From positions 372,001-436,000 of the forward strand of contig CP075526.1 of NCBI GenBank assembly GCA_025808555.1: 64,000 nucleotides of DNA. Direction: 5' to 3'. Source of the DNA: Anaerolineales bacterium (GTDB taxonomy: Bacteria; Chloroflexota; Anaerolineae; Anaerolineales; UBA11579). The position numbers and the translations under genes are program-made. Below the pieces are notes generated by a model. It did no database searches. It was not told where the DNA came from and saw only the letters and a program-made list of their open reading frames with translations. This document shows, piece after piece, positions 33,324 through 43,814 of the stretch (its first letter is position 1; every line of letters begins with the position of its first letter).

Positions 33324-34037
33324 TTACAACGGCTTCTTGCCCGGCGTGCCCGCCTGGCGCGGAAAGCGCGCCTGGGTGGGCTTAACCTTCTGCACCACCA
33401 CCAGCCAGCGCTCCTCCTCTTCCAAGCCTGGCACCTGCACGCGCACCAGCTCGTGCAGCTTGCCGCCCAGCTGCCCAAAAGCGTTGGCCGCGTCCTTGGC
33501 TTCCTCGGCTACGCCGCGCGCCTTCTGCGCCAGCATGTAGCCGCCCACGCGCACGAAGGGCAGCAAATACTCAGCCAGCACGCGCAGCGGCGCCACGGCT
33601 CGCGCCACCGCCCAGTCATACTGCTCGCGCTGGGCGGGCAGCTGCCCGGCGTCCTCCGCCCGCTTCGTCAGCACCTGCACGTTTTGCAGGCCCAGAACTT
33701 GCACAACATGCTCAAGAAAGCTGGCTTTCTTGGCAACAGATTCCAGCAGCGTGAGCTGCAGGCCAGGCTGCCAGATCTTGAGTGGCAGCCCCGGCAGCCC
33801 GGCGCCGGTGCCCACATCGATCACGCGCTCGCCCGGCTGGGCGCGCATCGCCAGCCAACAGCTGAGCGAATCCAGGAAGTGGCGCGTGAACACCGCCTCG
33901 CGCTCGCGCACCGCGGTCAGGTTCATGCGCTGGTTCCACTCCAGCAGCTCGTCGGCATAGCGCTCAAAGGCGGCGGCCTGGACTTCACTCAAGGGTTCGC
34001 CCAGCATACGTTGCACGGAGTCGCCAAAGGAAGACAT
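33324..34037 (-). CDS. rsmG: 16S rRNA (guanine527-N7)-methyltransferase RsmG
   Basis: A 237-aa SAM-dependent enzyme that modifies G527 of 16S rRNA. The SAM site is VIDVGTGAGLPGLPLKIWQP, followed by LLESVAKKASFLEHVV. YDWAVARAVAPLRVLAEYLLP is the family signature. It converges with recF. A perfect TATAAT lies 6 nt before ATG 34037, with no Shine-Dalgarno. Confidence 0.95.
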   Translation of the reverse strand: MSSFGDSVQRMLGEPLSEVQAAAFERYADELLEWNQRMNLTAVREREAVFTRHFLDSLSCWLAMRAQPGERVIDVGTGAGLPGLPLKIWQPGLQLTLLESVAKKASFLEHVVQVLGLQNVQVLTKRAEDAGQLPAQREQYDWAVARAVAPLRVLAEYLLPFVRVGGYMLAQKARGVAEEAKDAANAFGQLGGKLHELVRVQVPGLEEEERWLVVVQKVKPTQARFPRQAGTPGKKPL

Positions 34038-34043
34038 GCGGCG

Positions 34044-34049
34044 ATTATA
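34044..34049 (-). promoter_or_regulatory. -10 box for leaderless rsmG
   Basis: TATAAT on the minus strand, 6 nt (CGCCGC) before ATG 34037. The plus-strand promoter of the next gene starts 18 bp away, so the two divergent transcripts share this 44-nt gap. Confidence 0.6.
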
Positions 34050-34066
34050 TATGCGAGACTACGGGA

Positions 34067-34072
34067 TAAGAT
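34067..34072 (+). promoter_or_regulatory. -10 box for the C39/LysM gene
   Basis: TAAGAT with 9 nt to ATG 34082 and no Shine-Dalgarno. The leader would be absent or 2-3 nt. Confidence 0.45.
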
Positions 34073-34081
34073 ACTGACGTC

Positions 34082-35293
34082 ATGAAGAACACGCTCATCG
34101 TTTTGCTTAGTGTGCTGGCCTTGCTGGCCGGGGCACCCGCCTCTGCCCGCGCTGCGCAAAGCGGCCTGCCCGCCCAAGCCTACATAAGTGGTTTTGTGGG
34201 CCGCGCCCAGCAGTATTCGCTGTCCTGCGAATCACGCTCGGCGGTGGATGTGGCCGCGTTCTGGGGCTACTCCATCTCCGAGACGGAATTCTTCAACGGT
34301 CTGCCCAGCTCCGATGACCCTAATCAAGGTTTCGTCGGCAATGTGAATGACCCGTGGGGCTACATCCCGCCGGCCTCCTACGGTGTGCACGCCGAGCCGG
34401 TGGCGCGCCTGCTGCGCAGCTACGGCCTGGATGCGCGTGCCGAAGAAAGCCTCAGCTGGCAAGACCTGCAAACTGAGATCGCCGCGGGGCGGCCCGTCAT
34501 TGTGTGGGTCATCGGCAGCGTGTGGTCAGGCACGCCGCGCTACTACACCACCCTGGCCGGCAACAGCGTGCTGGTGGCCAACAACCAGCACACCATGACC
34601 CTGATCGGCTACGACCAGAACTCGGTCCAGCTTGTGGATGCTCTCACTGGTTACACCATCACCCATTCCATCCAAAACTTCATGGCTTCCTGGAGCGTGC
34701 TCAACAACATGGCCGTGCTGACCGATGGCCCGCCCGCCATGCAGCCCGAAGCTGAGGCTGAGCCGCCCACCAACGAGCAGCCCAGCGAGGAGAGCTACAC
34801 CGTGCAAGCCGGCGATACACTCAACCGCATTGCCGGGCGCCTTGGTTTCACCTGGGTGGACCTGGCCGGCTGGAACAACATCACCTACCCATACGCGTTG
34901 TTCCCCGGCCAAGTGCTGGCGTTGTACCCCAGCCAGAATGAAGCCGGCCCGCAGCCTTCCGCCGACAGCTACACAGTGCAGCGCGGCGACCATCTGATGA
35001 AAATTGCGCGCGAGCTGGAGCTCAACTGGCAGGACCTGGCCACGCTCAACGAGCTAACCTCCCCGTATCTCATCCTGCCCGGACAGGTATTGCGCCTGCC
35101 CGCCAGCCAGGCGACCGCGCCCCCGCCGGATGCACCGGTAGAAGTGCCCGAGTTCTACACCGCCACACGCAGCGAGAGCCTGTTTGCGTTGGCGCACTAC
35201 TATGGGTTGGATTGGCTGCGGGTTGCCGCTCTGAACAACATCAACTTCCCTTTCATGCTGGCCCCCGGGCAAACGGTGACACTGCAGCATTAA
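34082..35293 (+). CDS. Secreted C39-like peptidase with three LysM domains
   Basis: A 403-aa exported protein. A signal peptide covers residues 1-24 (ending ASARA-A). A C39-like papain fold follows: QQYSLSCESRSAVDVAAFWG holds the candidate nucleophile Cys, and NQHTMTLIGYDQNSVQLVDAL holds the His and Asp. Three LysM repeats then start at about residues 238, 297 and 357 (SYTVQAGDTLNRIAGRLG, SYTVQRGDHLMKIAREL, EFYTATRSESLFALA), which bind glycan. It may cut or anchor surface proteins. A terminator follows directly. Confidence 0.83.
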   Translation: MKNTLIVLLSVLALLAGAPASARAAQSGLPAQAYISGFVGRAQQYSLSCESRSAVDVAAFWGYSISETEFFNGLPSSDDPNQGFVGNVNDPWGYIPPASYGVHAEPVARLLRSYGLDARAEESLSWQDLQTEIAAGRPVIVWVIGSVWSGTPRYYTTLAGNSVLVANNQHTMTLIGYDQNSVQLVDALTGYTITHSIQNFMASWSVLNNMAVLTDGPPAMQPEAEAEPPTNEQPSEESYTVQAGDTLNRIAGRLGFTWVDLAGWNNITYPYALFPGQVLALYPSQNEAGPQPSADSYTVQRGDHLMKIARELELNWQDLATLNELTSPYLILPGQVLRLPASQATAPPPDAPVEVPEFYTATRSESLFALAHYYGLDWLRVAALNNINFPFMLAPGQTVTLQH

Positions 35294-35328
35294 ACAAAAA
35301 CGCCCCGCTGTTGCGGGACGTTTTGTTT
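35294..35328. terminator. Bidirectional terminator between the LysM gene and infA
   Basis: ACAAAAACGCCCCGC and GCGGGACGTTTTGT form a stem around TGTT, with T-rich sequence on both sides. The two flanking genes converge here, so it serves both. Confidence 0.75.
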
Positions 35329-35338
35329 GTGCGCGGGA

Positions 35339-35593
35339 CTAGGAAGGGATGCTCTGGCTTTGGCCAGGCGCCTTGTTGTAGCGGTACACAATGCGGCCAC
35401 GCTGCATGTCGTAAGGCGACATCTCCAGCGTGACGCGATCTCCCAGGAGGATGCGGATGTAGAAGCGGCGCATCTTGCCAGACAAATAGGCAAGCACCTT
35501 GTGCCCGTTGTCTAATTCCACTTGAAATTGGGTGCCGGGCAGCGCTTCGATCACCGTGCCCTCCACCTTAACCATATCTTTTTCTTTTGCCAT
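35339..35593 (-). CDS. infA: Translation initiation factor IF-1
   Basis: An 84-aa S1/OB-fold protein. [37 protein letters not shown] and [20 protein letters not shown] match IF-1 throughout. The tail [11 protein letters not shown] is slightly longer than usual. The gene stands alone, away from the ribosomal protein clusters where infA is often found. A TATAGT box lies 9 nt before the ATG. Confidence 0.95.
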   Translation of the reverse strand: MAKEKDMVKVEGTVIEALPGTQFQVELDNGHKVLAYLSGKMRRFYIRILLGDRVTLEMSPYDMQRGRIVYRYNKAPGQSQSIPS

Positions 35594-35602
35594 AACCCGT
35601 TA

Positions 35603-35608
35603 ACTATA
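35603..35608 (-). promoter_or_regulatory. -10 box of infA
   Basis: TATAGT on the minus strand, 9 nt before ATG 35593. No Shine-Dalgarno is seen. Confidence 0.4.
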
Positions 35609-35681
35609 CCTCATTGCCTGCAATATCACACTACCCGTTCAGGTAGTTACGTCATGTCAAAGCTGGCAATGGCAGTACAGG

Positions 35682-35687
35682 TATACT
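35682..35687 (+). promoter_or_regulatory. -10 box of the methylmalonyl-CoA mutase gene
   Basis: TATACT, 9 nt before ATG 35697, again without a Shine-Dalgarno in between. Confidence 0.45.
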
Positions 35688-35696
35688 CTGCCAAGA

Positions 35697-37322
<1,626 letters not shown>

Positions 37323-37337
37323 AGGAGCCGCGTCGCA

Positions 37338-37889
37338 ATGCCATCGTTCGTCAAGAAGATCGACCATATCGCCCTTGTCGTCAAGGATCTGGACAAGGCC
37401 CTCGAATTCTGGCAGGATGCGCTGGGGCTGGACCTTTCGCATATCGAAGAAGTGCCCAGCGAGAAGTCCATCGTAGCCTTCCTACCCGCTGCCGAGAGCG
37501 AAGTGGAGCTGGTCACCCCCACCGACACCGAGAGTGGCGTGGCGCGCTACCTTGAGAAGCGCGGCCCGGGCATGCATCACATCTGCTTTGAGGTCTACGA
37601 CATCCAGGCCACTATGGACCATCTCAAGTCCAAGAACATACGCCTCATCAACCCCGAGCCCATCATCGGCACGGGCGGCAAGAAGATCGCCTTCATTCAC
37701 CCGGAAAGCACGCACGGCGTATTGGTTGAGCTGTATGAGCTCAGTGGGCAAGAGCTGCAGATCCGCCTGGAGCGCGCCCGCCAGGCCGCCGAGCGCTTGC
37801 TCAACGAGGGCCAGCTGCGCGCTGCCGCGGCCATGGAATATCTACGCAAGCTCACCCGCCCCGCTGGCGAGCGCGACAAGCAGAACTAA
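37338..37889 (+). CDS. mce: Methylmalonyl-CoA epimerase with C-terminal extension
   Basis: A 183-aa glyoxalase-fold enzyme that swaps the S and R forms of methylmalonyl-CoA for the mutase. IDHIALVVKDLDKALEFWQD holds the first His ligand; MHHICFEVYDIQATMDHLK and HGVLVELYEL hold the others. The usual protein is 135-150 aa. Here about 40 extra residues form a charged helix (LQIRLERARQAAERLL and so on). AGGAG lies 9 nt before the ATG. The last 4 nt overlap the convergent EamA gene. Confidence 0.92.
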   Translation: MPSFVKKIDHIALVVKDLDKALEFWQDALGLDLSHIEEVPSEKSIVAFLPAAESEVELVTPTDTESGVARYLEKRGPGMHHICFEVYDIQATMDHLKSKNIRLINPEPIIGTGGKKIAFIHPESTHGVLVELYELSGQELQIRLERARQAAERLLNEGQLRAAAAMEYLRKLTRPAGERDKQN

Positions 37890-38749
37890 GCCCGGTTCAC
37901 GATAAACACGCTGCCCAGCACCAGCGCGCCGCCGGCCAGCAGCAGCGGATCAAGCGCTTCACCCAGGAACAACGCACCCAGCGCAATACTCACCAGCGGG
38001 AACGTGTACGTGGTCATGGACATGCGCGTGGGGCCAATGGTGCGGATCAGGTAGTAATACAGCATATACGCCAGATAGGAGCTGGCCCCGCCCAACACCA
38101 GGATGCCTAGCAGCGTCATGAGTTGCGTGGGCGCCTGCACCGGGCTCTCCACAAAGGGCACCGCCGCCCACACCAGCGCACCACTGAACGCAGTCGGCAC
38201 CAGCGCCTGCACGATCACGCTGTGCCCGTGCAAGGCCTTGCGAGCGAACACGGCGCTGCCCGCATACAGCATCGCCGCCAACAGATGCGAGGCATAGCCC
38301 CACAAGGTGGACTGCCCGCCGTCAATATCGCGCAGCAACAACAGCACCACACCGCCAAAACCCACCATTAGGCCGGCCAGCTGCCAGCCGCTCAGTTTGT
38401 CATCCTTGAGCGCAAAGTACGACACGATCATGGTGAACAGCGGCACGGTGGAGAGCACGATCGAGGCCACGCCGGTGTCAATGTATTGCTGGCCCGAGGT
38501 GGTCATCACCAGCGGAATGGCGATGTTGAGCAACCCCATCAGCAGCAGCGGCCACCACTGCGCCCAACCGCGCGGCAGCGCGCTGCGCTTGACATACGCC
38601 GTGATCGCCAACAACAGGCTGCCCAGCAGCAGGCGCCAGGCCACCAGCGTGAACGGCTGCAGTTGCTCCAGGGCTACTTTGATCCAATAGAAGGCGCTGC
38701 CCCACGCCAGGCTTAGCGTCACAAAGGCCAGAAATTGCTTTTGATTCAT
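37886..38749 (-). CDS. EamA family transporter (first of a pair)
   Basis: A 287-aa drug/metabolite exporter with ten predicted membrane helices in two EamA repeats. It starts FVTLSLAWGSAFYWIKVALE and carries TSGQQYIDTGVASIVLSTVP in the first repeat and the matching GGASSYLAYMLYYYLIRTIG in the second. It is clearly paralogous to the adjacent upstream gene, 6 nt away, and cotranscribed with it. The substrate is unknown. Confidence 0.85.
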   Translation of the reverse strand: MNQKQFLAFVTLSLAWGSAFYWIKVALEQLQPFTLVAWRLLLGSLLLAITAYVKRSALPRGWAQWWPLLLMGLLNIAIPLVMTTSGQQYIDTGVASIVLSTVPLFTMIVSYFALKDDKLSGWQLAGLMVGFGGVVLLLLRDIDGGQSTLWGYASHLLAAMLYAGSAVFARKALHGHSVIVQALVPTAFSGALVWAAVPFVESPVQAPTQLMTLLGILVLGGASSYLAYMLYYYLIRTIGPTRMSMTTYTFPLVSIALGALFLGEALDPLLLAGGALVLGSVFIVNRA

Positions 38750-38755
38750 ATGGGC

Positions 38756-39622
38756 TTAGCCGCGGTTGACGATCAGCAAGCTAGCCAGGATCAGCAAACC
38801 GCCCGCCACCAGCTGCCAGTCCAGCGCTTCACCCAAGAACAGCACGCCCAGGGTCACGCCCACCACCGGAAAGGTGTAGGTGACCATGGTGGTGCGGGTG
38901 GGGCCAACTGAATGGATGAGGTAATAGTAGAAAAGATAGGCCGCGCACGAACCCGCCAGGCCCAGCCACAGCAGCGCCACCCAGGTGCTGGTTTGGCTTG
39001 GCAGCTGCACGGGCGCCTCCACCATAAACGTGGCCGCCAGCATGAACGCCGTCGCGGAGATCAGCGGCACCATCGCCTGCACTTCCTGCGGGGCGCCCTT
39101 GGTCTTGCTGCGCGCAAACACCGCGCTGCCTGCGTAAAACAGCACCGCCAGGATCATGGCGCCCTGCGCCAGCAGGTTCATGTGCAGGTCACCCGGCATG
39201 TCACGCAGCACCAGCAGGGCAACGCCGGCAAAGCCCACCAGCAAACCCAGCACCCGCCGGGTGCTCATCTTGTCGTCCGTCAGGGCAATGTGGGCGATGA
39301 CTGTCGTGAACAGCGGCACCGAGCTGTTCAACACTGAGGCCACCGCCGAGTCGATATGCAATTCCGCCCATGAGATCAAGATAAACGGGAACGCAGTATT
39401 GGTTAATCCAAGAAGCAGCAGGTTGCGCAGCAGGGTCTTGTCTTTCGGCCAGCCTGGGCGCCGGATGGAGTACACCACCAGCAGACCCAGCAGGCCGAAC
39501 AGCACACGCATCGAGACCAGAAGAAAAGGCCCCACCTCTTCTAGGGCGATCTTGATCCAAAAGAACGAAGACCCCCAAACCAACGCCAGGCCAATAAAGA
39601 CCAGCCACTCTTTGCTTTTCAT
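38756..39622 (-). CDS. EamA family transporter (second of a pair)
   Basis: A 288-aa, ten-helix drug/metabolite exporter. ATG 39622 (MKSKEWLVFIGLALVWGSSF) is the start; a 24-codon longer frame has no support. SWAELHIDSAVASVLNSSVP and AGSCAAYLFYYYLIHSVGPT parallel the downstream paralogue. The pair may form a heterodimer or act on different substrates. Confidence 0.85.
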   Translation of the reverse strand: MKSKEWLVFIGLALVWGSSFFWIKIALEEVGPFLLVSMRVLFGLLGLLVVYSIRRPGWPKDKTLLRNLLLLGLTNTAFPFILISWAELHIDSAVASVLNSSVPLFTTVIAHIALTDDKMSTRRVLGLLVGFAGVALLVLRDMPGDLHMNLLAQGAMILAVLFYAGSAVFARSKTKGAPQEVQAMVPLISATAFMLAATFMVEAPVQLPSQTSTWVALLWLGLAGSCAAYLFYYYLIHSVGPTRTTMVTYTFPVVGVTLGVLFLGEALDWQLVAGGLLILASLLIVNRG

Positions 39623-39720
39623 ACCTTGGTGCGCTCCTTCTCCAAAACAAAAACACCGCACAGCCTGCGGCGATACTGTTATAACCCCAGCCATGCGGGA
39701 TTTGTGAAAGCAAAGAGCAA

Positions 39721-39741
39721 GAGGCTGGGAAACCCAGCCTC
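39721..39741 (-). terminator. Terminator of the marR-macAB-like operon
   Basis: GAGGCTGGG (39721-39729), loop AAA, CCCAGCCTC (39733-39741). It follows the permease stop by 17 nt. On the minus strand TTGCTCTTTG follows; the plus strand has CTTTTTAG. Confidence 0.65.
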
Positions 39742-39758
39742 TTTTTAGTTCGGTTCAC

Positions 39759-40985
39759 TTATTCGTAGCGCAGCGCCTCTACGGGTTGCAGACTGGCGGC
39801 TCGATTGGCCGGGTACAGGCCAAAGAACAGGCCCACCGCCATCGAGAACAGGGTCGCCAACAGCACCGAATCGAGCCCGATCACCGGCGTGATGTCGGCG
39901 TTGCTTGCGGCCGCCACCGCCCCTACCGCGGCCGAGATCAGCCAGCCCAGCAGGATGCCCAGTATGCCGCCCAGCAGGCTCAGCATCGAGGACTCGGCCA
40001 GGAACTGGATCATGATGTCGCGCTTGCGCGCCCCCAGCGCTTTGCGCAAGCCGATCTCGCGCGTGCGCTCGATCACCGAGACCAGCATGATATTCATGAT
40101 GCCGATGCCGCCCACCAACAGCGAGATGGCTGCGACGCCGCCCAAAAAGATGGTCAGCACGCCGGTCACGGCTGCCGCCGTATCCAGAAAGTCCTGTTGA
40201 TTGAAGATCCTAAAGTCATCCGCGCCGATGCCGGTGCGATGGCGTGCACGCAGAATAGCGCCGATCTCTTCGCTGGCCTGCGGCACCGCATCCGAGCTGG
40301 CCGCCTGCACAATGATCATATCGACGCGATTGGGTGTTGAGCGTCGCAGCAACCGCGCCTGGGCCGTGGTGAGCGGTACGATGGCGCGGTTGTCCTCATT
40401 GGTGAAGCCTGAGCCGCCCTTGGACACCGTGAGGCCGATCACGCGGAAGGGCTGCCCTTCGATGCGCACGGTCTCACCTACCACGCCGTCCCTGCGGCCA
40501 AACAGCTCCTCGGCCACATCCGGCCCGAGCACCACCACCGCCGAGCGCGACAGAATATGCGCTTCGTTGATGAATTCGCCTTCGCTTAACTCCACATTGC
40601 GCACCCAACCGTAATCCGGCGTGACCGCGTCCAACACCGTCGAGGTGCTCTCGCCCTGCGCGGTAACGGTGGCCGAGCCTTGCATCATCGGGGCCACACC
40701 GATCACTGAGGGGGCGGCAAAACTATCCTGCAAAGCCTGTGCATCCGTCAGCGTCAGCGGTTTCGGATTCGTTACGTCGCTGTTGCCGCCGGACATCACG
40801 AACAGCAGGTTCGTACCAATGCCTTCGATCGTGCCGGTGATCGTGCTCTGGGCGCCGCGGCCCACCGCCAGCATGGCGATCACCGCTGCTACACCGATCA
40901 CGATGCCCAGCACGGTCAACGCCGAGCGCAGCTTGTTGGCCGCCAGGCTCTCCAGCGCTACGACAAATGAGTTCAAATAGTTCAT
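39759..40985 (-). CDS. MacB-type ABC permease
   Basis: A 408-aa FtsX/MacB-family membrane subunit. The first helix (about 20-45) is preceded by [22 protein letters not shown], followed by a large periplasmic domain (about 50-270) and three C-terminal helices with [27 protein letters not shown]. It pairs with the ATPase upstream, whose stop it overlaps by 4 nt. With the adaptor it would form a tripartite or two-membrane-face efflux pump; macrolides, peptides or lipids are possible substrates. Confidence 0.9.
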   Translation of the reverse strand: MNYLNSFVVALESLAANKLRSALTVLGIVIGVAAVIAMLAVGRGAQSTITGTIEGIGTNLLFVMSGGNSDVTNPKPLTLTDAQALQDSFAAPSVIGVAPMMQGSATVTAQGESTSTVLDAVTPDYGWVRNVELSEGEFINEAHILSRSAVVVLGPDVAEELFGRRDGVVGETVRIEGQPFRVIGLTVSKGGSGFTNEDNRAIVPLTTAQARLLRRSTPNRVDMIIVQAASSDAVPQASEEIGAILRARHRTGIGADDFRIFNQQDFLDTAAAVTGVLTIFLGGVAAISLLVGGIGIMNIMLVSVIERTREIGLRKALGARKRDIMIQFLAESSMLSLLGGILGILLGWLISAAVGAVAAASNADITPVIGLDSVLLATLFSMAVGLFFGLYPANRAASLQPVEALRYE

Positions 40986-41731
40986 GCTTGCCTACTTCCC
41001 GCCGCCGCAGCAGCCTGCGCCGCACTCTGCGATGAATCTTGCAGCACCTGGCCGTCACGGATAGTGACGACGCGCTGGGTGCGCTTGGCGACCTCGGGAT
41101 CATGCGTGACGATGATCAGGGTGACGCCGCGCTCTTTGTTGAGATTGAGCAGCATTTTCATGATCTCGTCGCCGGATTTGCTATCCAGGTTACCGGTCGG
41201 CTCATCCGCCATGATGAAGGCGGGGTTGTTCACCAGGGCGCGCGCAATTGCCACGCGCTGCTGCTGGCCGCCCGAAAGCTCATTCGGCTTATGGTCCAGA
41301 CGGTCGCCCAGCCCCACAGCCTCCAGCGCCTGGCGGGCGATCTCGGTGCGGTTCTCGTTGCGGTTGGCGTAGCGCAGCGGCAGTTCCACATTCGCCAGGG
41401 CCGAAGCCCGCTTGAGCAGGTTGAACGTCTGGAAAATGAAGCCCACTTTGCGGTTGCGCACATCCGCCAGCTGGTCATCGTTCATCGCCGCCACGTTCTC
41501 GCCGTCCAGGTAGTATTCGCCGCTGGTCGGCCGGTCCAGGCAGCCCAGGGTGTTCATCAATGTGGACTTGCCGGAGCCGGACGGCCCCATGATGGCCATC
41601 ACCTCGCCCCGTTCCACTTCAAGTGAAAGTCCGCGCAGCGCGTGCACTTCCACATCGCCCATTGTGTAGACTTTGGTCAGGTTGCGGGCTTCAACCACCA
41701 GACTGTTCTTAGCGCTAATTGAAGCCTCCAC
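40982..41731 (-). CDS. MacB-type ABC ATP-binding protein
   Basis: A 249-aa ATPase of the LolD/MacB type. Walker A is [11 protein letters not shown]-loop FIFQTFNLL, signature [17 protein letters not shown], Walker [14 protein letters not shown]. The C-terminal tail is Ala/Gln-rich. The start is unsure: GTG 41731 is used (17-nt overlap with the adaptor gene); GTG 41698 and a longer frame to 41767 are alternatives. It sits between adaptor and permease in the operon. Confidence 0.9.
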   Translation of the reverse strand: MEASISAKNSLVVEARNLTKVYTMGDVEVHALRGLSLEVERGEVMAIMGPSGSGKSTLMNTLGCLDRPTSGEYYLDGENVAAMNDDQLADVRNRKVGFIFQTFNLLKRASALANVELPLRYANRNENRTEIARQALEAVGLGDRLDHKPNELSGGQQQRVAIARALVNNPAFIMADEPTGNLDSKSGDEIMKMLLNLNKERGVTLIIVTHDPEVAKRTQRVVTIRDGQVLQDSSQSAAQAAAAAGSRQA

Positions 41732-43175
41732 CGCCCATAAATTGGTTGGAAGGATCCATCGGGTCAAAACTGGAGACGGGCGGGTTGAGTACGATCACGT
41801 CGCCCTCGCTCAGTTCGCCGCCCACGACTTCGCTGAACGTCTCGGAGGAGGCACCCAGCGTGATCACCACGGCTTCCATGCGGCCAGCGCGCATCACGTA
41901 GACCACGCGGCGCCCGTTCTGCACGCGCACGGCCCGGTTGGGCACCAGCAGCACATCCTCAAGCTCGGTCACCACAATGTTGACCGCCGCGGTCATGCCG
42001 GGGCGCACATTCGCATCTGCATCCTCCAGCTCCACCAAGACGCGGAAGTTGACGCCGGTCTGGGTCACATTGCCGGCCAGCGCCACGGCCACCACTTCGC
42101 CCTGGTACTGCACGTCCTGCACCGCGTCGAGCACAATGCTGGCAGGCTGGCCCACCTGGATGCGGTTGATGTCCACTTCAGACACCTCAACCACCACCTG
42201 CACCGTGCTCAGATCGTCCACCTGTACGGCGCTGCTGCCGACGTTCACCAGGTCGCCCTGGTTGGGGTAGATGTCCGTCACCGTGCCATTGAACGGGGCG
42301 AGGATGAAGCCCATATCCACACTGGCCTGAGCAGCGGCCAGGCGAGCCTGGGCAGCAGCCAACTGCAGCGCCGTGGGGCCGGCCATGATCTCGTCATAGT
42401 TCTGCTGGGCAATGTCCAGCTGGGCTTGCGCCAACGCCAGGTCGGCTTCGGCCTGGGCGATCGGCGTGCTGCCGGAGCCAGAAGACCGCGCGTTGTACTG
42501 GCGCAGGGCCGCATCGTATTGCTGCCTGGCCTCGGTCAATTGCAGCAGGAAGTTGGCCCGTACCAGATCGCTCTCGGAGCGACCTGAATAGGGTTCATAG
42601 GCTTCTTCGGCTCTGTTCAGCCGGTCCTGGGCCAGCACCAGGTTGGCCTGGGCCTGGTCAATATCCACCGGGCGGCCTGGGTTACTGATCGAGTTCAGAT
42701 AGCGGGCGGCCGTTTCGTAGACATCCTGCGCATCGGCCAGCGCCTTCTGCGCCTGGCTGATACCCAGGTCGCCGAACGAGTTCTCGAAGTCCTCCATGGC
42801 GTCCTGCGCGGTCTGCAAGTCTGCCTGCGCCAGGATCACGTTGGCAGGCATCGAGGCGGTGAGCAGGTTGGCGATCACATCGCCTTCGCGCACGCGGTCG
42901 CCCACCGCAAAGTTGATCTCTTCTACAATGCCCGAGGTTTCCCAGACCAGCGCCGCGCTTTGCAGGGCGCGTACACTGCCCGTGGCGCCAATGGTGGCCA
43001 CCAGGTTGCCGCGCTCCACCGGCGCGGTTTGCAAGCTGCCGCTGGCTGCCTGGGCGGCCCGATTGGCGCCGTTGACCATCAGGGCCACCACCAGCACCAC
43101 CAGCGCTACGCCGCCAAGCACGAACCACTTGCGGCCATCCAATTGATTGAACCAATTCTTGATACGTGTGAACAT
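41715..43175 (-). CDS. HlyD/MacA-type periplasmic adaptor
   Basis: A 486-aa membrane fusion protein. One N-terminal membrane helix (about 17-35) is followed by a lipoyl half ([19 protein letters not shown]), a long coiled-coil hairpin (about 110-270, rich in Gln, Ala and Asp), the second lipoyl half ([19 protein letters not shown]) and beta-barrel domains with [20 protein letters not shown]. The C-terminus is Gly-rich (MGGGGFN). It links MacB-type permeases to the outside. It is transcribed after marR. Confidence 0.88.
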   Translation of the reverse strand: MFTRIKNWFNQLDGRKWFVLGGVALVVLVVALMVNGANRAAQAASGSLQTAPVERGNLVATIGATGSVRALQSAALVWETSGIVEEINFAVGDRVREGDVIANLLTASMPANVILAQADLQTAQDAMEDFENSFGDLGISQAQKALADAQDVYETAARYLNSISNPGRPVDIDQAQANLVLAQDRLNRAEEAYEPYSGRSESDLVRANFLLQLTEARQQYDAALRQYNARSSGSGSTPIAQAEADLALAQAQLDIAQQNYDEIMAGPTALQLAAAQARLAAAQASVDMGFILAPFNGTVTDIYPNQGDLVNVGSSAVQVDDLSTVQVVVEVSEVDINRIQVGQPASIVLDAVQDVQYQGEVVAVALAGNVTQTGVNFRVLVELEDADANVRPGMTAAVNIVVTELEDVLLVPNRAVRVQNGRRVVYVMRAGRMEAVVITLGASSETFSEVVGGELSEGDVIVLNPPVSSFDPMDPSNQFMGGGGFN

Positions 43176-43212
43176 TGCTTCTTCTTGCTCCTTATTCGGC
43201 CATCGGCCGTAT

Positions 43213-43653
43213 CTATTTCTGCTGTTCTTCCATACTTGAAATGGCTTTGTCCAGCAAACGCACCAGCTGGCTTTGCTCCTGCGGGTTCAGGCCGTTCAGG
43301 AAGTCTGTAATCTTCTTACGTTGAAAGGCCTCTGCCCGTTTCGCGAATTCGGTGGCCTTGCGGGTAAGGTACAGGTGATACGAGCGCTTGTCCTGCGGGT
43401 CAGCCTCGCGCTGAACCCAGCCGTCTTGTTCCAGTTTGCGCAGGCTCACGCTCACCGTGGGGGCGCTCAACCCCACCTGCTGCGCCAGCTCATTCACACG
43501 GATGCCCGGCGAACGCCGCACCGAGAGCAGCAGCCCCAACTGCGAGAGGCTGAGCTCCACATTGTTCAGCGTTTCCCGCCCCATGCCCATGCGCTCAATG
43601 CGCTGCATCAGGCTGCGGAACTGTTCCTGCGGGCTCAGCGTAGTCTCGTCCAT
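43213..43653 (-). CDS. MarR family transcriptional regulator
   Basis: A 146-aa winged-helix repressor. The DNA-binding part is RVNELAQQVGLSAPTVSVSL then RKLEQDGWVQREADPQDKR, the usual recognition helix and wing. It is first in the operon with the adaptor, ATPase and permease genes. A perfect 8-5-8 palindrome lies 3 nt before its start codon, which implies self-repression and control of the pump. The inducing ligand is unknown. Confidence 0.92.
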   Translation of the reverse strand: MDETTLSPQEQFRSLMQRIERMGMGRETLNNVELSLSQLGLLLSVRRSPGIRVNELAQQVGLSAPTVSVSLRKLEQDGWVQREADPQDKRSYHLYLTRKATEFAKRAEAFQRKKITDFLNGLNPQEQSQLVRLLDKAISSMEEQQK

Positions 43654-43655
43654 AA

Positions 43656-43676
43656 TTAGTTAGTTTATCTAACTAA
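43656..43676 (-). promoter_or_regulatory. MarR operator
   Basis: TTAGTTAG-TTTAT-CTAACTAA, a perfect inverted repeat with 8-bp arms. It ends 3 nt before the marR ATG at 43653. Size and TAGTTAG half-sites are typical of MarR operators. Confidence 0.8.
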
Positions 43677-43731
43677 ATGATTGTAGCCCAGCCCGCCCCA
43701 TACCAGATGTGCGCTGGATGAGAGCGCAAAA

Positions 43732-43779
43732 AACTCAATCGCCAATTGAGTTGACGCATGCCACCCGCATGCCTACACT
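43732..43779 (+). promoter_or_regulatory. Promoter with overlapping operator for the recombinase-like gene
   Basis: TTGACG (43751-43756) and TACACT (43774-43779) are 17 nt apart, a good housekeeping promoter. A perfect inverted repeat AACTCAAT-CGCCA-ATTGAGTT (43732-43752) overlaps the -35 box. The spacer holds a direct repeat GCATGCC-ACCC-GCATGCC. A repressor site is likely. On the minus strand the repeat plus TTTTT could instead act as a weak terminator. Confidence 0.65.
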
Positions 43780-43814
43780 CCGCATTGCATGTCTATGCGC
43801 ATTAAGGAGTCGTG

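Noticed and set aside
43731-43753. Terminator on the minus strand upstream of marR
   Set aside because: The hairpin is followed by a T-run on that strand, but no leftward gene ends here; overlap with the -35 box of the rightward promoter makes an operator more likely.
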